64,000 nucleotides of DNA from CAZOOR01 sp964581505 (lineage in GTDB: Bacteria > Bacteroidota > Ignavibacteria > Kapaibacteriales > UBA2268), in contig CAZOOR010000003.1 of assembly GCA_964581505.1 (NCBI GenBank), forward strand, positions 1 through 64,000, given 5' to 3'. A model generated the notes under the pieces. It searched no databases. It saw nothing but the letters and a program-made list of their open reading frames with translations, and was not told where the DNA came from. A program made the position numbers and the translations under genes. Shown in pieces: positions 9,179-17,748 of this stretch; position 1 is the stretch's first letter; each line of letters opens with the position of its first letter.

Positions 9179-9524
9179 TATTTTATTAATGGATACAAAA
9201 CCACACCCTAAAAGATGCTGTTTTGCATTTTAATTCCCCGCTCGCGGCGGGGTGGTTTGTCTTTATTGCCCCCTCTCGGGAGGGGGGTATGGGGGTGGGT
9301 TCAAGAGCAGTAAACAGCCAACTCTCTCAACCACCAATGTCATTCCTACGCCTGCAGTAATCGCATTAAGCAAATAATAAGGTATTCTACAATGCGTGAG
9401 CGGCGGGGCGGGTTTTGAAACACCGAACTTTCAATTTACTATGCCGTTTGTTTATATTCATAACCTTTCAACTTAACGACTTGTTGCCCAATGCCTTATA
9501 TATATTGTTGTAGCCAGTAGGTAG
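9179..9524. other. Repeat-rich spacer, no gene seen
   Basis: These 346 bases between the helicase gene and the convergent OLD-type gene hold two GC-rich hairpins (9236-9252 and 9269-9286), degenerate repeat words shared with 1-190, and a GC-rich GGCGGGGCGGG stretch near 9402. I see no credible coding frame. A weak hairpin around ATGC/GCAT near 9213-9230 could serve the helicase gene as a terminator. Confidence 0.6.
9236..9300. repeat. GC-rich double-hairpin intergenic repeat
   Basis: CCCCGC (9236-9241) pairs with GCGGGG (9247-9252). CCCCCTC (9269-9275) pairs with GAGGGGG (9280-9286) around a TCGG loop and is followed by the G-rich tail TATGGGGGTGGGT. The second hairpin plus tail matches the layout at 11339-11370. 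I infer a dispersed non-coding element that marks junctions of accessory DNA. Confidence 0.6.
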
Positions 9525-11051
9525 TTATAAATCATCAGAATATTTTCTTGCCATCTTTAATAAGAATTCTTCAAGAGATTTTAAATACAATTTACCCTTT
9601 TCTGTTTCAACAAACAACTCCCAACAATAATTAAAAACATCGTTTTTATCATTAAATTTAGAATTTTCAATTATTGCATTGAATAAATAATGTGGATTTT
9701 CATTTTCTAAATAATATTCTATCGAAACGTTTTTATGTTTATTTAAGTATGTTTTAGTTAAAAAAACTTCGGGACATTCATTGGAATATAAAAAATGTAA
9801 GTTTTCATCTGGCGGGAAAGTCAAATTACCTTTTTTATCCTTTATGGTTTTCATGTCACCATCTAAAACACATGCATATCCTGTTCTTATTTTCTTTTGT
9901 TTGTAAGTATTTTTATGTGCAATAAAATTATTGTAAGTTTTATCTGCACTACCAGAACTAACAATATTAATGAGTTCTTTAAAATTAACTAAGTTGTTGT
10001 TTTTTTCAACTTGTCTTATGCCTTTTTTGACGATATCTGCTGCTTTTTCATCTTCACAATAAAGATCTATTAAAGGATAAGATTTTGCATCCATTTTAGA
10101 TAATGCCGCATTGACACTAACATTATGTATCGCTTTAAAAGTTCCTTTATAATCTTTTTCGATAAAAATTCTTGATTTAGGATCAACTGCATCTAATATT
10201 GTACTAGAATGTGTTGTTAAAACAAATTGTTTTTCGTCACTTCTACATATATTTCTGATGACATCAATCAACCGTCGTTGAATTTTTGGATGGAGCCCCA
10301 TTTCAACTTCATCAATTAATATTAATGATTTTCTTGGTGCAACAACAATATCAATTATAATTCTTGTTAAAACATCTTCACCTGAAGCAGCATTGTAACT
10401 TGAATAATCATAACTGTTATGGTATTTATAGATATCTTTATCTAAATGTTGAGCTATTTTTTTTATTATAAATTTTTCTTCAAGGATATAAGAAATATAT
10501 TTCTCTATCATTTCAACATTTTCTGCCGATATATCTTGTAAGATTGCTTTTTTTGATAAATTAAAAATTGTTGTTCCATAAAATCTAGCAGGAATTATTC
10601 TATCTAAATCAATAAAAACAGCCTGTCTCATTGTGAATTGCGATTCTTTTTTTCCTATACCATTCCATTTTTTTGTTTCTTTTTTTCTTTGCCCTCTTTT
10701 TCTTATTGTTTTTTCTCCAGTTTTATAAGTTATATAGTATGTCCAATCTTTTTCCTGTATATCATAATTAGTAAATTTCATTAAAGCACTCCATGTATGT
10801 CGCTCTAGCTTACCATTCTTCGGGTTTCTTTTTTTAAAGTCTAAGTGACTACATGCTAGTGCCATTAATATTGTAGATTTACCAGATCTGTTGGTTCCTG
10901 AGATAACTGTAATTGGACTATTAAACTTTAAGTTCAATTTGGGAATATGCCTAAATAACTCAAATTCCAATGTTTTTAAAAATACTGGAAAAGTCTCTGG
11001 ATTCGCTATATCCACACTACTTATAAAATGTTTATCTGAGTTTACATTCAT
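9525..11051 (-). CDS. OLD-family ATPase with Toprim nuclease domain
   Basis: The 508-residue protein has an SMC/ABC-type ATPase first. Its Walker A is GTNRSGKST (52-60), a signature-like ASGEDVL follows, Walker B is LILIDEVEMGLHP (D247, E248), and the H-loop is TTHSS. The second half has Toprim hallmarks: CEDE (E333) and VLDGD (D397, D399). This is the layout of 'overcoming lysogenization defect' nucleases, several of which protect against phage. No UvrD-like GajB partner is adjacent, so it would be a solitary class 1 type. The gene is rich in A+T and Lys/Asn/Ile codons compared with its neighbours and is flanked on both sides by repeat-bearing spacers. I infer lateral acquisition. Anti-phage activity is plausible but not shown. 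Confidence 0.75.
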   Translation of the reverse strand: MNVNSDKHFISSVDIANPETFPVFLKTLEFELFRHIPKLNLKFNSPITVISGTNRSGKSTILMALACSHLDFKKRNPKNGKLERHTWSALMKFTNYDIQEKDWTYYITYKTGEKTIRKRGQRKKETKKWNGIGKKESQFTMRQAVFIDLDRIIPARFYGTTIFNLSKKAILQDISAENVEMIEKYISYILEEKFIIKKIAQHLDKDIYKYHNSYDYSSYNAASGEDVLTRIIIDIVVAPRKSLILIDEVEMGLHPKIQRRLIDVIRNICRSDEKQFVLTTHSSTILDAVDPKSRIFIEKDYKGTFKAIHNVSVNAALSKMDAKSYPLIDLYCEDEKAADIVKKGIRQVEKNNNLVNFKELINIVSSGSADKTYNNFIAHKNTYKQKKIRTGYACVLDGDMKTIKDKKGNLTFPPDENLHFLYSNECPEVFLTKTYLNKHKNVSIEYYLENENPHYLFNAIIENSKFNDKNDVFNYCWELFVETEKGKLYLKSLEEFLLKMARKYSDDL

Positions 11052-11118
11052 AATCTTCCTATTGGCGGTAATGTTCTGGGCTAAGCGAATTAATCCCAGA
11101 TTATTTAGTTTAGCTTAT

Positions 11119-11161
11119 GTTGGGCAGAGTTCGCATAGCGAACTTATCGCTTTGCCCCAAC
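11119..11161. repeat. Nested imperfect palindrome before the OLD-type gene
   Basis: An outer arm GTTGGGCA (11119-11126) pairs with TTGCCCCAAC (11152-11161) with one bulged base. An inner arm AGTTCGC (11128-11134) pairs with GCGAACT (11138-11144) around an ATA loop, leaving an asymmetric bulge of about eight bases. It could be a folded-DNA recombination site, a repeat remnant or an RNA hairpin. The core-site orientation does not match an integron attC. Confidence 0.4.
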
Positions 11162-11338
11162 ACTAATACATACGTAATATAACAAATTATATTGAAATTT
11201 ACACATATATAATATGTATATATGATATTGCTATATAATTGGATTGAACAAACACAAATGAAGTTATTAAATGATTTATTAATATCTGTTGGGTTTTCAT
11301 CGCTCACCTATTCGCTTCCTCGCCCTGGCTGTTTAAGT

Positions 11339-11378
11339 CCCCTCTAAAAAGAGGGGATTTAGGGGTGTGTCGGCTGTT
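11339..11378. repeat. GC-rich hairpin repeat with GTGTCGGCTGTT tail
   Basis: CCCCTC (11339-11344) pairs with GAGGGG (11351-11356), followed by ATTTAGGGGTGT and the 12-mer GTGTCGGCTGTT (11367-11378), which also occurs at 175-186. It has the same layout as the hairpin at 9269-9300, so it appears to be one copy of a dispersed intergenic element. Confidence 0.6.
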
Positions 11379-11454
11379 CTGCCTTTCGAGCAGTATCCGC
11401 TGTTCTGAAAAACACCACCCCGTCCTGACGTTTCAAAAGAAAGACAAAAGACAA

Positions 11455-11492
11455 ACAAAAAAAACCGCACCATGAAAGATGCGGTTTTTTAT
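11455..11492 (-). terminator. Intrinsic terminator after the mevalonate genes
   Basis: AAAACCGCA (11461-11469) pairs with TGCGGTTTT (11480-11488) around a 10-base loop, with A and T runs on both sides. It lies 19 bases beyond the stop of the OB-fold gene on the minus strand and could also act in the other direction. Confidence 0.75.
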
Positions 11493-11510
11493 TTATCTCA
11501 ATAAATACTA

Positions 11511-11900
11511 CTATATCAGCACGGCTTTGTATCCGTAATTGATAATGCCCGAATGTCCCTCTTCCATAATTTTACGGAAGACCAATCTGACGCGTGCGCC
11601 GGTTTTGACATCGGCGTGGTCGCAATCAATAACTTGAACAGTAAGCCTGGCGCCTTCGTCTGTCTCGATTATTGCGATTGGAAACGGTGCGGCATTAGCA
11701 TAAGCATCTGCTGGAATATGAATTATGGTATGAGTTAAAATCGTACCTTCACCATTTAAAGTTATGTCTTCATAGTTTTTACTGCCGCCGATAGGGTCAA
11801 TATAACGGCGTGCCAATGTAACATAACCGCTCTCGAATTTTTGGGCTTCGAGTCTGTAACGATGCCCTATTTCGCGATGATATCTTTGTGAATTAGCCAT
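11511..11900 (-). CDS. DUF35-type OB-fold partner of thiolase/HMG-CoA synthase
   Basis: This 129-residue protein follows the thiolase with a TAATG stop/start overlap. In archaea the DUF35 protein bridges acetoacetyl-CoA thiolase and HMG-CoA synthase so that the intermediate is channelled. The OB-fold half is recognisable (GTILTHTIIHIP, FPIAIIETDEGARL, GARVRLVFRKI). The N-terminal part keeps the usual helix (RYRLEAQKF), but where a rubredoxin-like zinc ribbon with four cysteines is expected it has none: the only cysteine of the protein is in VIDCDHAD near the C-terminal half. The zinc site is therefore lost while the spacing and the RY-DP-G remnant remain. The scaffold role is inferred from the operon and the fold. 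Confidence 0.8.
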   Translation of the reverse strand: MANSQRYHREIGHRYRLEAQKFESGYVTLARRYIDPIGGSKNYEDITLNGEGTILTHTIIHIPADAYANAAPFPIAIIETDEGARLTVQVIDCDHADVKTGARVRLVFRKIMEEGHSGIINYGYKAVLI

Positions 11901-13048
11901 TATACTGCCTCCAAAATATGTACAACAGAACTACCACCGGAACCCCCCATATTCTGGGTAAGTCCGAGTTTTGCATTTTCTACCTGACGTTTGCCTGCTT
12001 CGCCACGAAGTTGTTCTACCGCTTCAATAATTTGTGCAACACCTGTTGCACCAACCGGATGTCCCTTGGCTTTCAGACCGCCACTGGTATTAATCACAAT
12101 CTTACCGCCATAAGTAGCTTGTCCATTTGCAATGGCTTTGCCGGCAGTACCGCGCTCGAAGAAACCAAGCTCCTCAACTGTAATAATTTCTGCAATTGAG
12201 AAACAATCGTGAACTTCGGCGAAGTCAATATCATCGGGGTTCACGCCTGCCATCTTATATGCTCTGTCTGCGGCAAGTTTCACGGCATCAATTCTTGTAA
12301 AATCGCTGTGGTCGTGCAGAGCAATAGGACCGGTAGCGGCACCAATACCTTTAATTTTAATCGGCTTGTCTGTAAATTCTTTTGCTCTGTCAAGCGGACA
12401 GAGGATTACAGCCGCCGCACCATCAGTAATCGGTGAGCAATCCATAAGTCTCAGTGGGTCTGCAACTCTCGAAGCACCGAGAACGGTATCGAGATTAATC
12501 TCAAAAGGATATTGAGCATTAGGATTGTTTACGCCGTGCTTGTGGTTCTTGATAGGAACCTGAGCAAGTTCTTCGCGGGTCAATCCGTATTTTTCCATAT
12601 ATGCAGTTGCCATCATAGCATATAATCCCGGGAAAGTAACACCCTGATATGCTTCATATTCTTGGTCAGCCGCAGTAGCCAGAATCATAGAGCCGTCATC
12701 TGCGTCCCACATTTTTTCTACACCACCTGCAAGTACGATGTCGCTCATACCCGAAGCAACTTCGAGATAAGCCGAACGCATTGCAATACCGCCCGAAGCA
12801 CAGGCAGATTCAACACGAGTGGCAGGGACACCACGCTGTCCCATATAGTCAGCCATCACCGAAGCAATATGCTCCTGGTGAGTATATAAACCGCTGGACA
12901 TAGCTCCAACGTACATAGAATCCAATTTATCAACACCGGCATTTTCCATGGCTTTCAATCCTGCTTCGGCGAACATATCACGTATGCTCTGGTCCCAAAG
13001 CTCACCGAATTTTGTCATGCCAACGCCGATAATCGCTACGTCGCGCAT
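11900..13048 (-). CDS. Acetyl-CoA C-acetyltransferase (archaeal-type thiolase)
   Basis: This is a thiolase of the SCP2/archaeal type, 382 residues, expected to condense two acetyl-CoA into acetoacetyl-CoA as the first step of the mevalonate pathway. The nucleophilic cysteine is in SACASGG (C83). The HDCFSIAE histidine and the C-terminal GHPVGATG motif are present, whereas the second acid/base cysteine of classical biosynthetic thiolases (CxG near the C-terminus) is not obvious, as in this subfamily. The ATG at 13048 is preceded by GGAGG at a spacing of five. An upstream TTG at 13060 lies within that ribosome site and is rejected. It sits between HMG-CoA synthase (43-base gap) and the OB-fold gene (TAATG overlap), which supports a three-protein complex. 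Confidence 0.9.
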   Translation of the reverse strand: MRDVAIIGVGMTKFGELWDQSIRDMFAEAGLKAMENAGVDKLDSMYVGAMSSGLYTHQEHIASVMADYMGQRGVPATRVESACASGGIAMRSAYLEVASGMSDIVLAGGVEKMWDADDGSMILATAADQEYEAYQGVTFPGLYAMMATAYMEKYGLTREELAQVPIKNHKHGVNNPNAQYPFEINLDTVLGASRVADPLRLMDCSPITDGAAAVILCPLDRAKEFTDKPIKIKGIGAATGPIALHDHSDFTRIDAVKLAADRAYKMAGVNPDDIDFAEVHDCFSIAEIITVEELGFFERGTAGKAIANGQATYGGKIVINTSGGLKAKGHPVGATGVAQIIEAVEQLRGEAGKRQVENAKLGLTQNMGGSGGSSVVHILEAV

Positions 13049-13091
13049 AAATACCTCCAATTTATTTATTTATTTTTATTTTCAATGTTAA

Positions 13092-14144
13092 TTATACAAT
13101 ATCGTTAAATCTGATTTTCTTTCTAAATGCGGCATATTGACCATAGCTGAGATAAATCTTCTTGCCGTCAAGCATATCGTGAATCTTGGGTGCAGAGTCC
13201 TGAACCTTTGTAATTTCATCGGTTGCTTGGAAAATAAAACTATCGCTACCTGCACCGGAACCGAATGAACACATAAAGACTTTTTCGCCGGGCTTCAATA
13301 CGTCAAGTACAGCGGCAAGTCCTGTCGGCGATGAACCGGAATAGGTATTACCCATTTTATTTACTACCCAACCTTGTTTCATTTGTTCATTTGTGAAACC
13401 GAGAATTTTTCCGGCTTTAAGCGGGAATTTCCCATTGGGCATATGAAATACACCATAAGCAAAGTCTTCCGGTTTATGTCCTGACTTTTCGAGCAAAGCA
13501 CGCGAAGCCGAAAGAATATGCCGGAAATATGCGGGTTCGCCTGTAAATCTACCGCCATGACGCGGATAGTGCATATACTCGCGGCGCCAGAAATCAGGTG
13601 TATCACTTGTGTATGAATGTGTATCAATAACTTCTGCAACGACTTTGTTTTTTCCGAAGATAAAAGCCGAGCCACCGGCAGAAGCGGAATATTCCAAAGC
13701 GTCTCCCGGCGCTCCCTGTGATGTGTCCGCACCAATACCCATAGAGTATTCCATATTGCCGGATTTTACGTGGCTGTATGAAACAAACATAGCTTCGGCG
13801 CCTGCTTTGCAAGCAAATTCAAAATCGGCAACGTGGACGTCAGGACCAATTCCCAAAGCGTCAATTAATAGTGTGCCTGACGGTTTGACAGCATAGGGGT
13901 GCGATTCCGAACCGATATACACAGCACCGATTTTTTTCGGGTCTATTCCGGCGCGTTTCAATGCGTTCTTGGCGGCGGCTACCGAAATTGTGATTGTGTC
14001 TTCGTCCATTCCGGGGACGGTCTTCTCGCTGAGCATAAGACCGCGTTCTATTGCCGCCGCATCATCGCCCCATTGCTCTGCGATTGTACTGGATTTAATT
14101 CGGTATGCCGGAACATAAGAGCCCCATCCTACTATACCTATCAT
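13092..14144 (-). CDS. Hydroxymethylglutaryl-CoA synthase, archaeal type
   Basis: HMG-CoA synthase condenses acetoacetyl-CoA with acetyl-CoA. The 350-residue protein has the archaeal-family start MIGIVGWGSYVPAYRIK, the catalytic cysteine in FEFACKAG (C112) and the catalytic histidine in FHMPNGKFP (H234). Its length and opening motif fit the archaeal/chloroflexi branch, not the longer Gram-positive or eukaryotic enzymes. GGAGGG precedes the ATG. It heads the minus-strand trio HMGCS-thiolase-OB fold. HMG-CoA reductase, mevalonate kinase and later steps are not in this window, so whether the product feeds isoprenoid synthesis cannot be seen here. FabH-like KAS III activity is unlikely given the family motifs. 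Confidence 0.92.
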   Translation of the reverse strand: MIGIVGWGSYVPAYRIKSSTIAEQWGDDAAAIERGLMLSEKTVPGMDEDTITISVAAAKNALKRAGIDPKKIGAVYIGSESHPYAVKPSGTLLIDALGIGPDVHVADFEFACKAGAEAMFVSYSHVKSGNMEYSMGIGADTSQGAPGDALEYSASAGGSAFIFGKNKVVAEVIDTHSYTSDTPDFWRREYMHYPRHGGRFTGEPAYFRHILSASRALLEKSGHKPEDFAYGVFHMPNGKFPLKAGKILGFTNEQMKQGWVVNKMGNTYSGSSPTGLAAVLDVLKPGEKVFMCSFGSGAGSDSFIFQATDEITKVQDSAPKIHDMLDGKKIYLSYGQYAAFRKKIRFNDIV

Positions 14145-14331
14145 AATCCCTCCATATTAAAATTAAACAATTATACCTTTTGAGTTGTAGTTATTTTCAT
14201 GAGAATAATAAAACGAATTCCCGTTTTAATAACAAGATTTACAATATAACAAGATTTCTTTTAAATACAAAAGATTAATATCTACTGTTTAATGATATTG
14301 ATGATTTTTTATGCTTTTATTAATTATTTAT

Positions 14332-14339
14332 TAAATTTG
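14332..14339 (+). promoter_or_regulatory. Candidate -7 box of the PD40/OmpA gene
   Basis: TAAATTTG matches the TAnnTTTG box and lies 15 bases before the preferred ATG. No clear TTTG box is seen upstream. The divergent 14145-14353 spacer otherwise shows only AT-rich sequence. Confidence 0.3.
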
Positions 14340-14353
14340 TGATAATTATTTTA

Positions 14354-16402
14354 ATGAGAAAGCATTTTAGTATGAAGATTTACATATTGTTTTTAATAAT
14401 TTTTATCGGTTTGTCTTGTCGCGTATCTGCAAATAGTGTGCAATGGGCTGATACTCTTATTGATTTTTCCTCCGAGTTCTATCGTAGTAGTAAGCCTTGG
14501 GCTTATAAAGCAAACGGTGTGATTGGTAGTCCAAACGCTATACCCGGCAAAGATAATTATCATGAAAGAGCATGGACACCGAACGAGGAAAACGGTGGAG
14601 TTGAGTTTGTTGATGTGGGGTTTAATATGCCGGTTAGAGCATCTCAAATTATTATTATTGAGAATACTAATCCGGGTGCAATTAAGAAAATTGAACTCTA
14701 TGATAAAAATAATGTTCGCATTATGCAGATGAGTGAGAGACACGGGTTCAAACACAAGGATATTAACAAACCGCTTATACTGCCGTTCCGGCAAACATCA
14801 AAGCCTGTTAAACGTGTTCGTATCACTTTGAATACGGGATTAGTGCAGGGGTGGAATCAAATTGATGCTATTGGTCTTTCGGAGAATATTTTCCCTTACG
14901 ATTGTAAAATCAATCTTGTTTCCGATAAAAAATCAAAGTATCAAAAAGAGCATTTGCCGGCAACGATTAATTCCCGTGCCGATGAGTTGTTACCACAAAT
15001 TACACCTGATGGTAAGGCACTCTACTTTACACGTGAAAATCACCCGAGCAATTTCGGTTATTATAACGGTAGGTCAAGTCAGGATATTTGGAAGAGTACA
15101 ATGAATTCTGCCGGAAATTTTCGTCCGGCTATTAAATTAAGAAGACCGATTAATAACAAATACCATAATTCACTATGTAGTATTACACCGGACGGACAAA
15201 AGGCTCTGCTGATGAATGTGTATCTGCCAAACGGAGGAATGAAAAAGGGGCTTTCGATTGCCGTAAAAAATGGCAATAAATGGGACAATCCGAAAAAAAT
15301 TGAAATTGATAATTACTACAATAACAATAGATTTGGTGAATACTATCTTTCTGTCAGCGGTCGAATACTTGTAATGGCTGTCGAACGTAATGACAGCTAT
15401 GGTGGTAAAGACATATATGTATCCTTTATGCGGGCAAATGGCACTTGGACGGAGCCGAAAAATCTCGGCAACATAGTCAATTCAAGTTGCTCGGAGGTTT
15501 CACCTTTTCTTGCCGCTGACGAAAAAACATTATACTATGCAAACTCCTGCTTTCTTGGCTATGGTAGTCATGATATTTTTGTTACAAGAAGACTAGATGA
15601 CAGTTGGACAAATTGGACGGAGCCGAAAAATCTTGGTCCTGAGGTTAATACAAAAGGATTTGATGCTTATTATTCAATAACCGCTTCCGGTGAATACGCA
15701 TATTTTTCTTCTACAAATGTAAATAATCAGAGTAGTGATATTTATCGCATTAGATTGCAAGATGCCGCTAAACCAAAGCCGGTGGTTTTGGTTAAGGGGT
15801 TTGTCTATGACAAGAAAACAAACAAACCGCTTGCCGCTACAATATTGTATGAATCATTGACAACAGGTAAGGAAATAGGTGAAGCTCGCTCTACGGTTAA
15901 AGACGGTTACTACTCTATTGTTTTGCCTGCCGGTGAAAAATATGGTTTTCGGGCAAAGTCGAAAGGTTATGCCGCAATCAATCGTAATATTGATTTGACT
16001 AAACTTTCGAATTATCAGGAGATTGAACGCAATTTATATCTTGTTCCAATTGAGAAGGGGCAAACCGTACAACTTAATAATGTATTTTTCGAGTATGATA
16101 AAACGGAAATTATCAATGATACATATTTGGAGCTTGACCGCTTGGTCTCGTTGATGAATGAGTACCCCAATATGAAAATTGAAATTGGAGGACATACCGA
16201 TGATAGAGGTTCGGCTTCGTACAATCGCAGGCTTAGTACAAAACGTGCAAAATCCGTTTATGATTATTTAATAAGCAAGGGAATTAATAAAAGCCGCTTG
16301 TCATACAAAGGTTACGGCAAATCCAAACCTCTTGCAAGCAATGAAACTGAAGAAGGAAGAAAATCAAATCGCCGCGTGGAGTTTAAGATTATAAAATTAT
16401 AA
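14354..16402 (+). CDS. PD40 beta-propeller protein with C-terminal OmpA domain
   Basis: The protein is secreted and about 682 residues long. ATG codons at 14354 and 14372 are both possible; the second starts directly at the signal peptide (MKIYILFLIIFIGL...VSA). A discoidin-like beta-sandwich follows at about 30-180 (AWTPNEENGGVEFVDVGF). WD40-like PD40 repeats occupy about 195-470, with the recurrent 'ITPDGKALYFT', 'ITPDGQKALL', 'SPFLAADEKTLYYA' and 'SITASGEYAYFSS' strands. A carboxypeptidase-regulatory-like Ig fold lies at about 480-560, and an OmpA peptidoglycan-binding domain at about 575-682 (EIGGHTDDRGSASYNRRLSTKRA). This order is common in Bacteroidota-type envelope proteins linked to gliding or type IX secretion, but no such partners are nearby. 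It ends 8 bases from the convergent protease gene. Confidence 0.85.
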   Translation: MRKHFSMKIYILFLIIFIGLSCRVSANSVQWADTLIDFSSEFYRSSKPWAYKANGVIGSPNAIPGKDNYHERAWTPNEENGGVEFVDVGFNMPVRASQIIIIENTNPGAIKKIELYDKNNVRIMQMSERHGFKHKDINKPLILPFRQTSKPVKRVRITLNTGLVQGWNQIDAIGLSENIFPYDCKINLVSDKKSKYQKEHLPATINSRADELLPQITPDGKALYFTRENHPSNFGYYNGRSSQDIWKSTMNSAGNFRPAIKLRRPINNKYHNSLCSITPDGQKALLMNVYLPNGGMKKGLSIAVKNGNKWDNPKKIEIDNYYNNNRFGEYYLSVSGRILVMAVERNDSYGGKDIYVSFMRANGTWTEPKNLGNIVNSSCSEVSPFLAADEKTLYYANSCFLGYGSHDIFVTRRLDDSWTNWTEPKNLGPEVNTKGFDAYYSITASGEYAYFSSTNVNNQSSDIYRIRLQDAAKPKPVVLVKGFVYDKKTNKPLAATILYESLTTGKEIGEARSTVKDGYYSIVLPAGEKYGFRAKSKGYAAINRNIDLTKLSNYQEIERNLYLVPIEKGQTVQLNNVFFEYDKTEIINDTYLELDRLVSLMNEYPNMKIEIGGHTDDRGSASYNRRLSTKRAKSVYDYLISKGINKSRLSYKGYGKSKPLASNETEEGRKSNRRVEFKIIKL

Positions 16403-16410
16403 GGTACTTA

Positions 16411-17694
16411 TTAGTCATTTGGATATGGTTCGAATTTGAAAATGCCATTACGTATGTCAAGTGTAATTATGGCATTTCTCATTATATCGCTCCCGATTAT
16501 TCCGTCCAAATGTAAGAATAGATAGGGGACTTGGTATGATGTGGCGATATTCTGAAATTCAATTAGATGTCCTGATATAATAATCGGTAGATGTGAAACT
16601 AATGTAGAGTTATAGAAAATAGAACCACCTACTGAAGTCTTTGGTTCGACTCGGGTATAAATTTTCTCGAACGCAATTTTCTTGAAGATGTAATTGGTAA
16701 TACCCGAATGTTCTGAGCCGAAATCAAGACCGAAAATAAGCGGTGTTCCACTCTTTTCTTTGATAGCAAGAAAAGGACAGCCCAACCAAAAGAAATTCTT
16801 ATCATTTCTTGCTATCTGTTTGTTGAGCGGTTTTCTTATTGTGAATGTATAGTGTTTGCTGTCAATACTCAGGTCTAAATTTTGAATTATTTTCCAACCG
16901 ATTATTCCGTCAATTTTTGTTTTATTTTGTGAACCGAACAGACGCAACTTCAAGTCGAAATCGTGGACAATAACAAAGGGACTGTTATATATTGATACTC
17001 CACCTATTCGGATACTATCAACTACAGCTGGATAGATATTTACTTTTCTAATTGTACCGGTACGTGCTTTGCTTTGTTCGTAAATAACGGGTGAGACATC
17101 ACATTCTTCCGCAATATCCGATGAAATAACGGAATAATTAGCACCGGTATCGAACCAAAAATATCTGATTCTTCCGTTAATATAGCAGGGAATAATCGGA
17201 CAGCCGGAAGGGCTTTTCGTCCAATTTATTACAGATGTGTCCTGCGAAAAGACTATGCGTTCCTTTGGTGCAATAGAGAATGCTTTTGCAAGAACCATAA
17301 TTTTGTCTTTATCTTCTATTTCTTTATTTATTACATTGTCAAATTCTCGGATTTTCTTCCAGTCCGATTTTGCAAAAAGTATGTTGAAAATAATTTTTGC
17401 CGCCTCCGTTTGTAGTGTGTCGTTATTTGTCTGATTGTATAGGTTTAAAAAAATTCTTTCTGCCTTGGAATATTCATAATTGCACATCATTTCCAATCCT
17501 GCTTTGAAACGCTGTTCGTCGGAGTTCAACTGATTGTCGGGACTGAGTTTGTAAGAGAATGATTTGAATGTTTTGAGCGGTGTGAATTTTTGTCTTAATA
17601 CGGTATATCGTTTGTCGCTATTATTACTTGTGCCGCAGGCAAAGAGTAGTATTGACAATACAAAACCGATAAATACAAAAGCATACTTTTGCAT
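16411..17694 (-). CDS. Retropepsin-like aspartyl protease family lipoprotein
   Basis: The 427-residue protein starts, in my reading, at the ATG at 17694, which gives a lipoprotein signal with lipobox LLFAC followed by GTSN. An in-frame ATG at 17730 would add twelve residues ahead of it. The central and C-terminal part is a pepsin/retropepsin-like fold with the active-site triplet in FWFDTGANYSVIS (D182) and a flap-and-closure motif HLDGIIGSDIMRNA near the end. A second DFGS-like site (GLDFGSEHSG) could mean a two-lobed, pepsin-like monomer. The N-terminal 150 residues resemble a short TPR-like helical region. It is the last gene of a minus-strand run after rsfS. Substrate is unknown. Confidence 0.75.
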   Translation of the reverse strand: MQKYAFVFIGFVLSILLFACGTSNNSDKRYTVLRQKFTPLKTFKSFSYKLSPDNQLNSDEQRFKAGLEMMCNYEYSKAERIFLNLYNQTNNDTLQTEAAKIIFNILFAKSDWKKIREFDNVINKEIEDKDKIMVLAKAFSIAPKERIVFSQDTSVINWTKSPSGCPIIPCYINGRIRYFWFDTGANYSVISSDIAEECDVSPVIYEQSKARTGTIRKVNIYPAVVDSIRIGGVSIYNSPFVIVHDFDLKLRLFGSQNKTKIDGIIGWKIIQNLDLSIDSKHYTFTIRKPLNKQIARNDKNFFWLGCPFLAIKEKSGTPLIFGLDFGSEHSGITNYIFKKIAFEKIYTRVEPKTSVGGSIFYNSTLVSHLPIIISGHLIEFQNIATSYQVPYLFLHLDGIIGSDIMRNAIITLDIRNGIFKFEPYPND

Positions 17695-17748
17695 TGTACG
17701 GAAAGTAAAATATGAAGGGAGGATAGGCATAAATCCTCAATGTTTAAA

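Larger units (their letters stand above)
11052..11510. other. Repeat-rich spacer, no gene seen
   Basis: This 459-base stretch upstream of the OLD-type gene contains a nested palindrome (11119-11161), an AT-rich tract (11165-11300), a GC-rich hairpin repeat (11339-11378), an ACCACCCCGTCC word near 11415, and the terminator of the convergent mevalonate genes (11461-11488). I see no convincing coding sequence in it. Confidence 0.6.

Noticed and set aside
9470..11161. Possible integron gene cassette around the OLD-type gene (attC-like folds near 9480 and 11119-11161)
   Set aside because: Inverted core sites in the RYYYAAC...GTTRRRY orientation with suitable spacing were not found, and there is no integrase gene. 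A covariance-model search for attC would settle it.
11918..14183. Several plus-strand frames opposite the mevalonate genes
   Set aside because: They are antisense shadows; the minus-strand products carry complete catalytic motifs.
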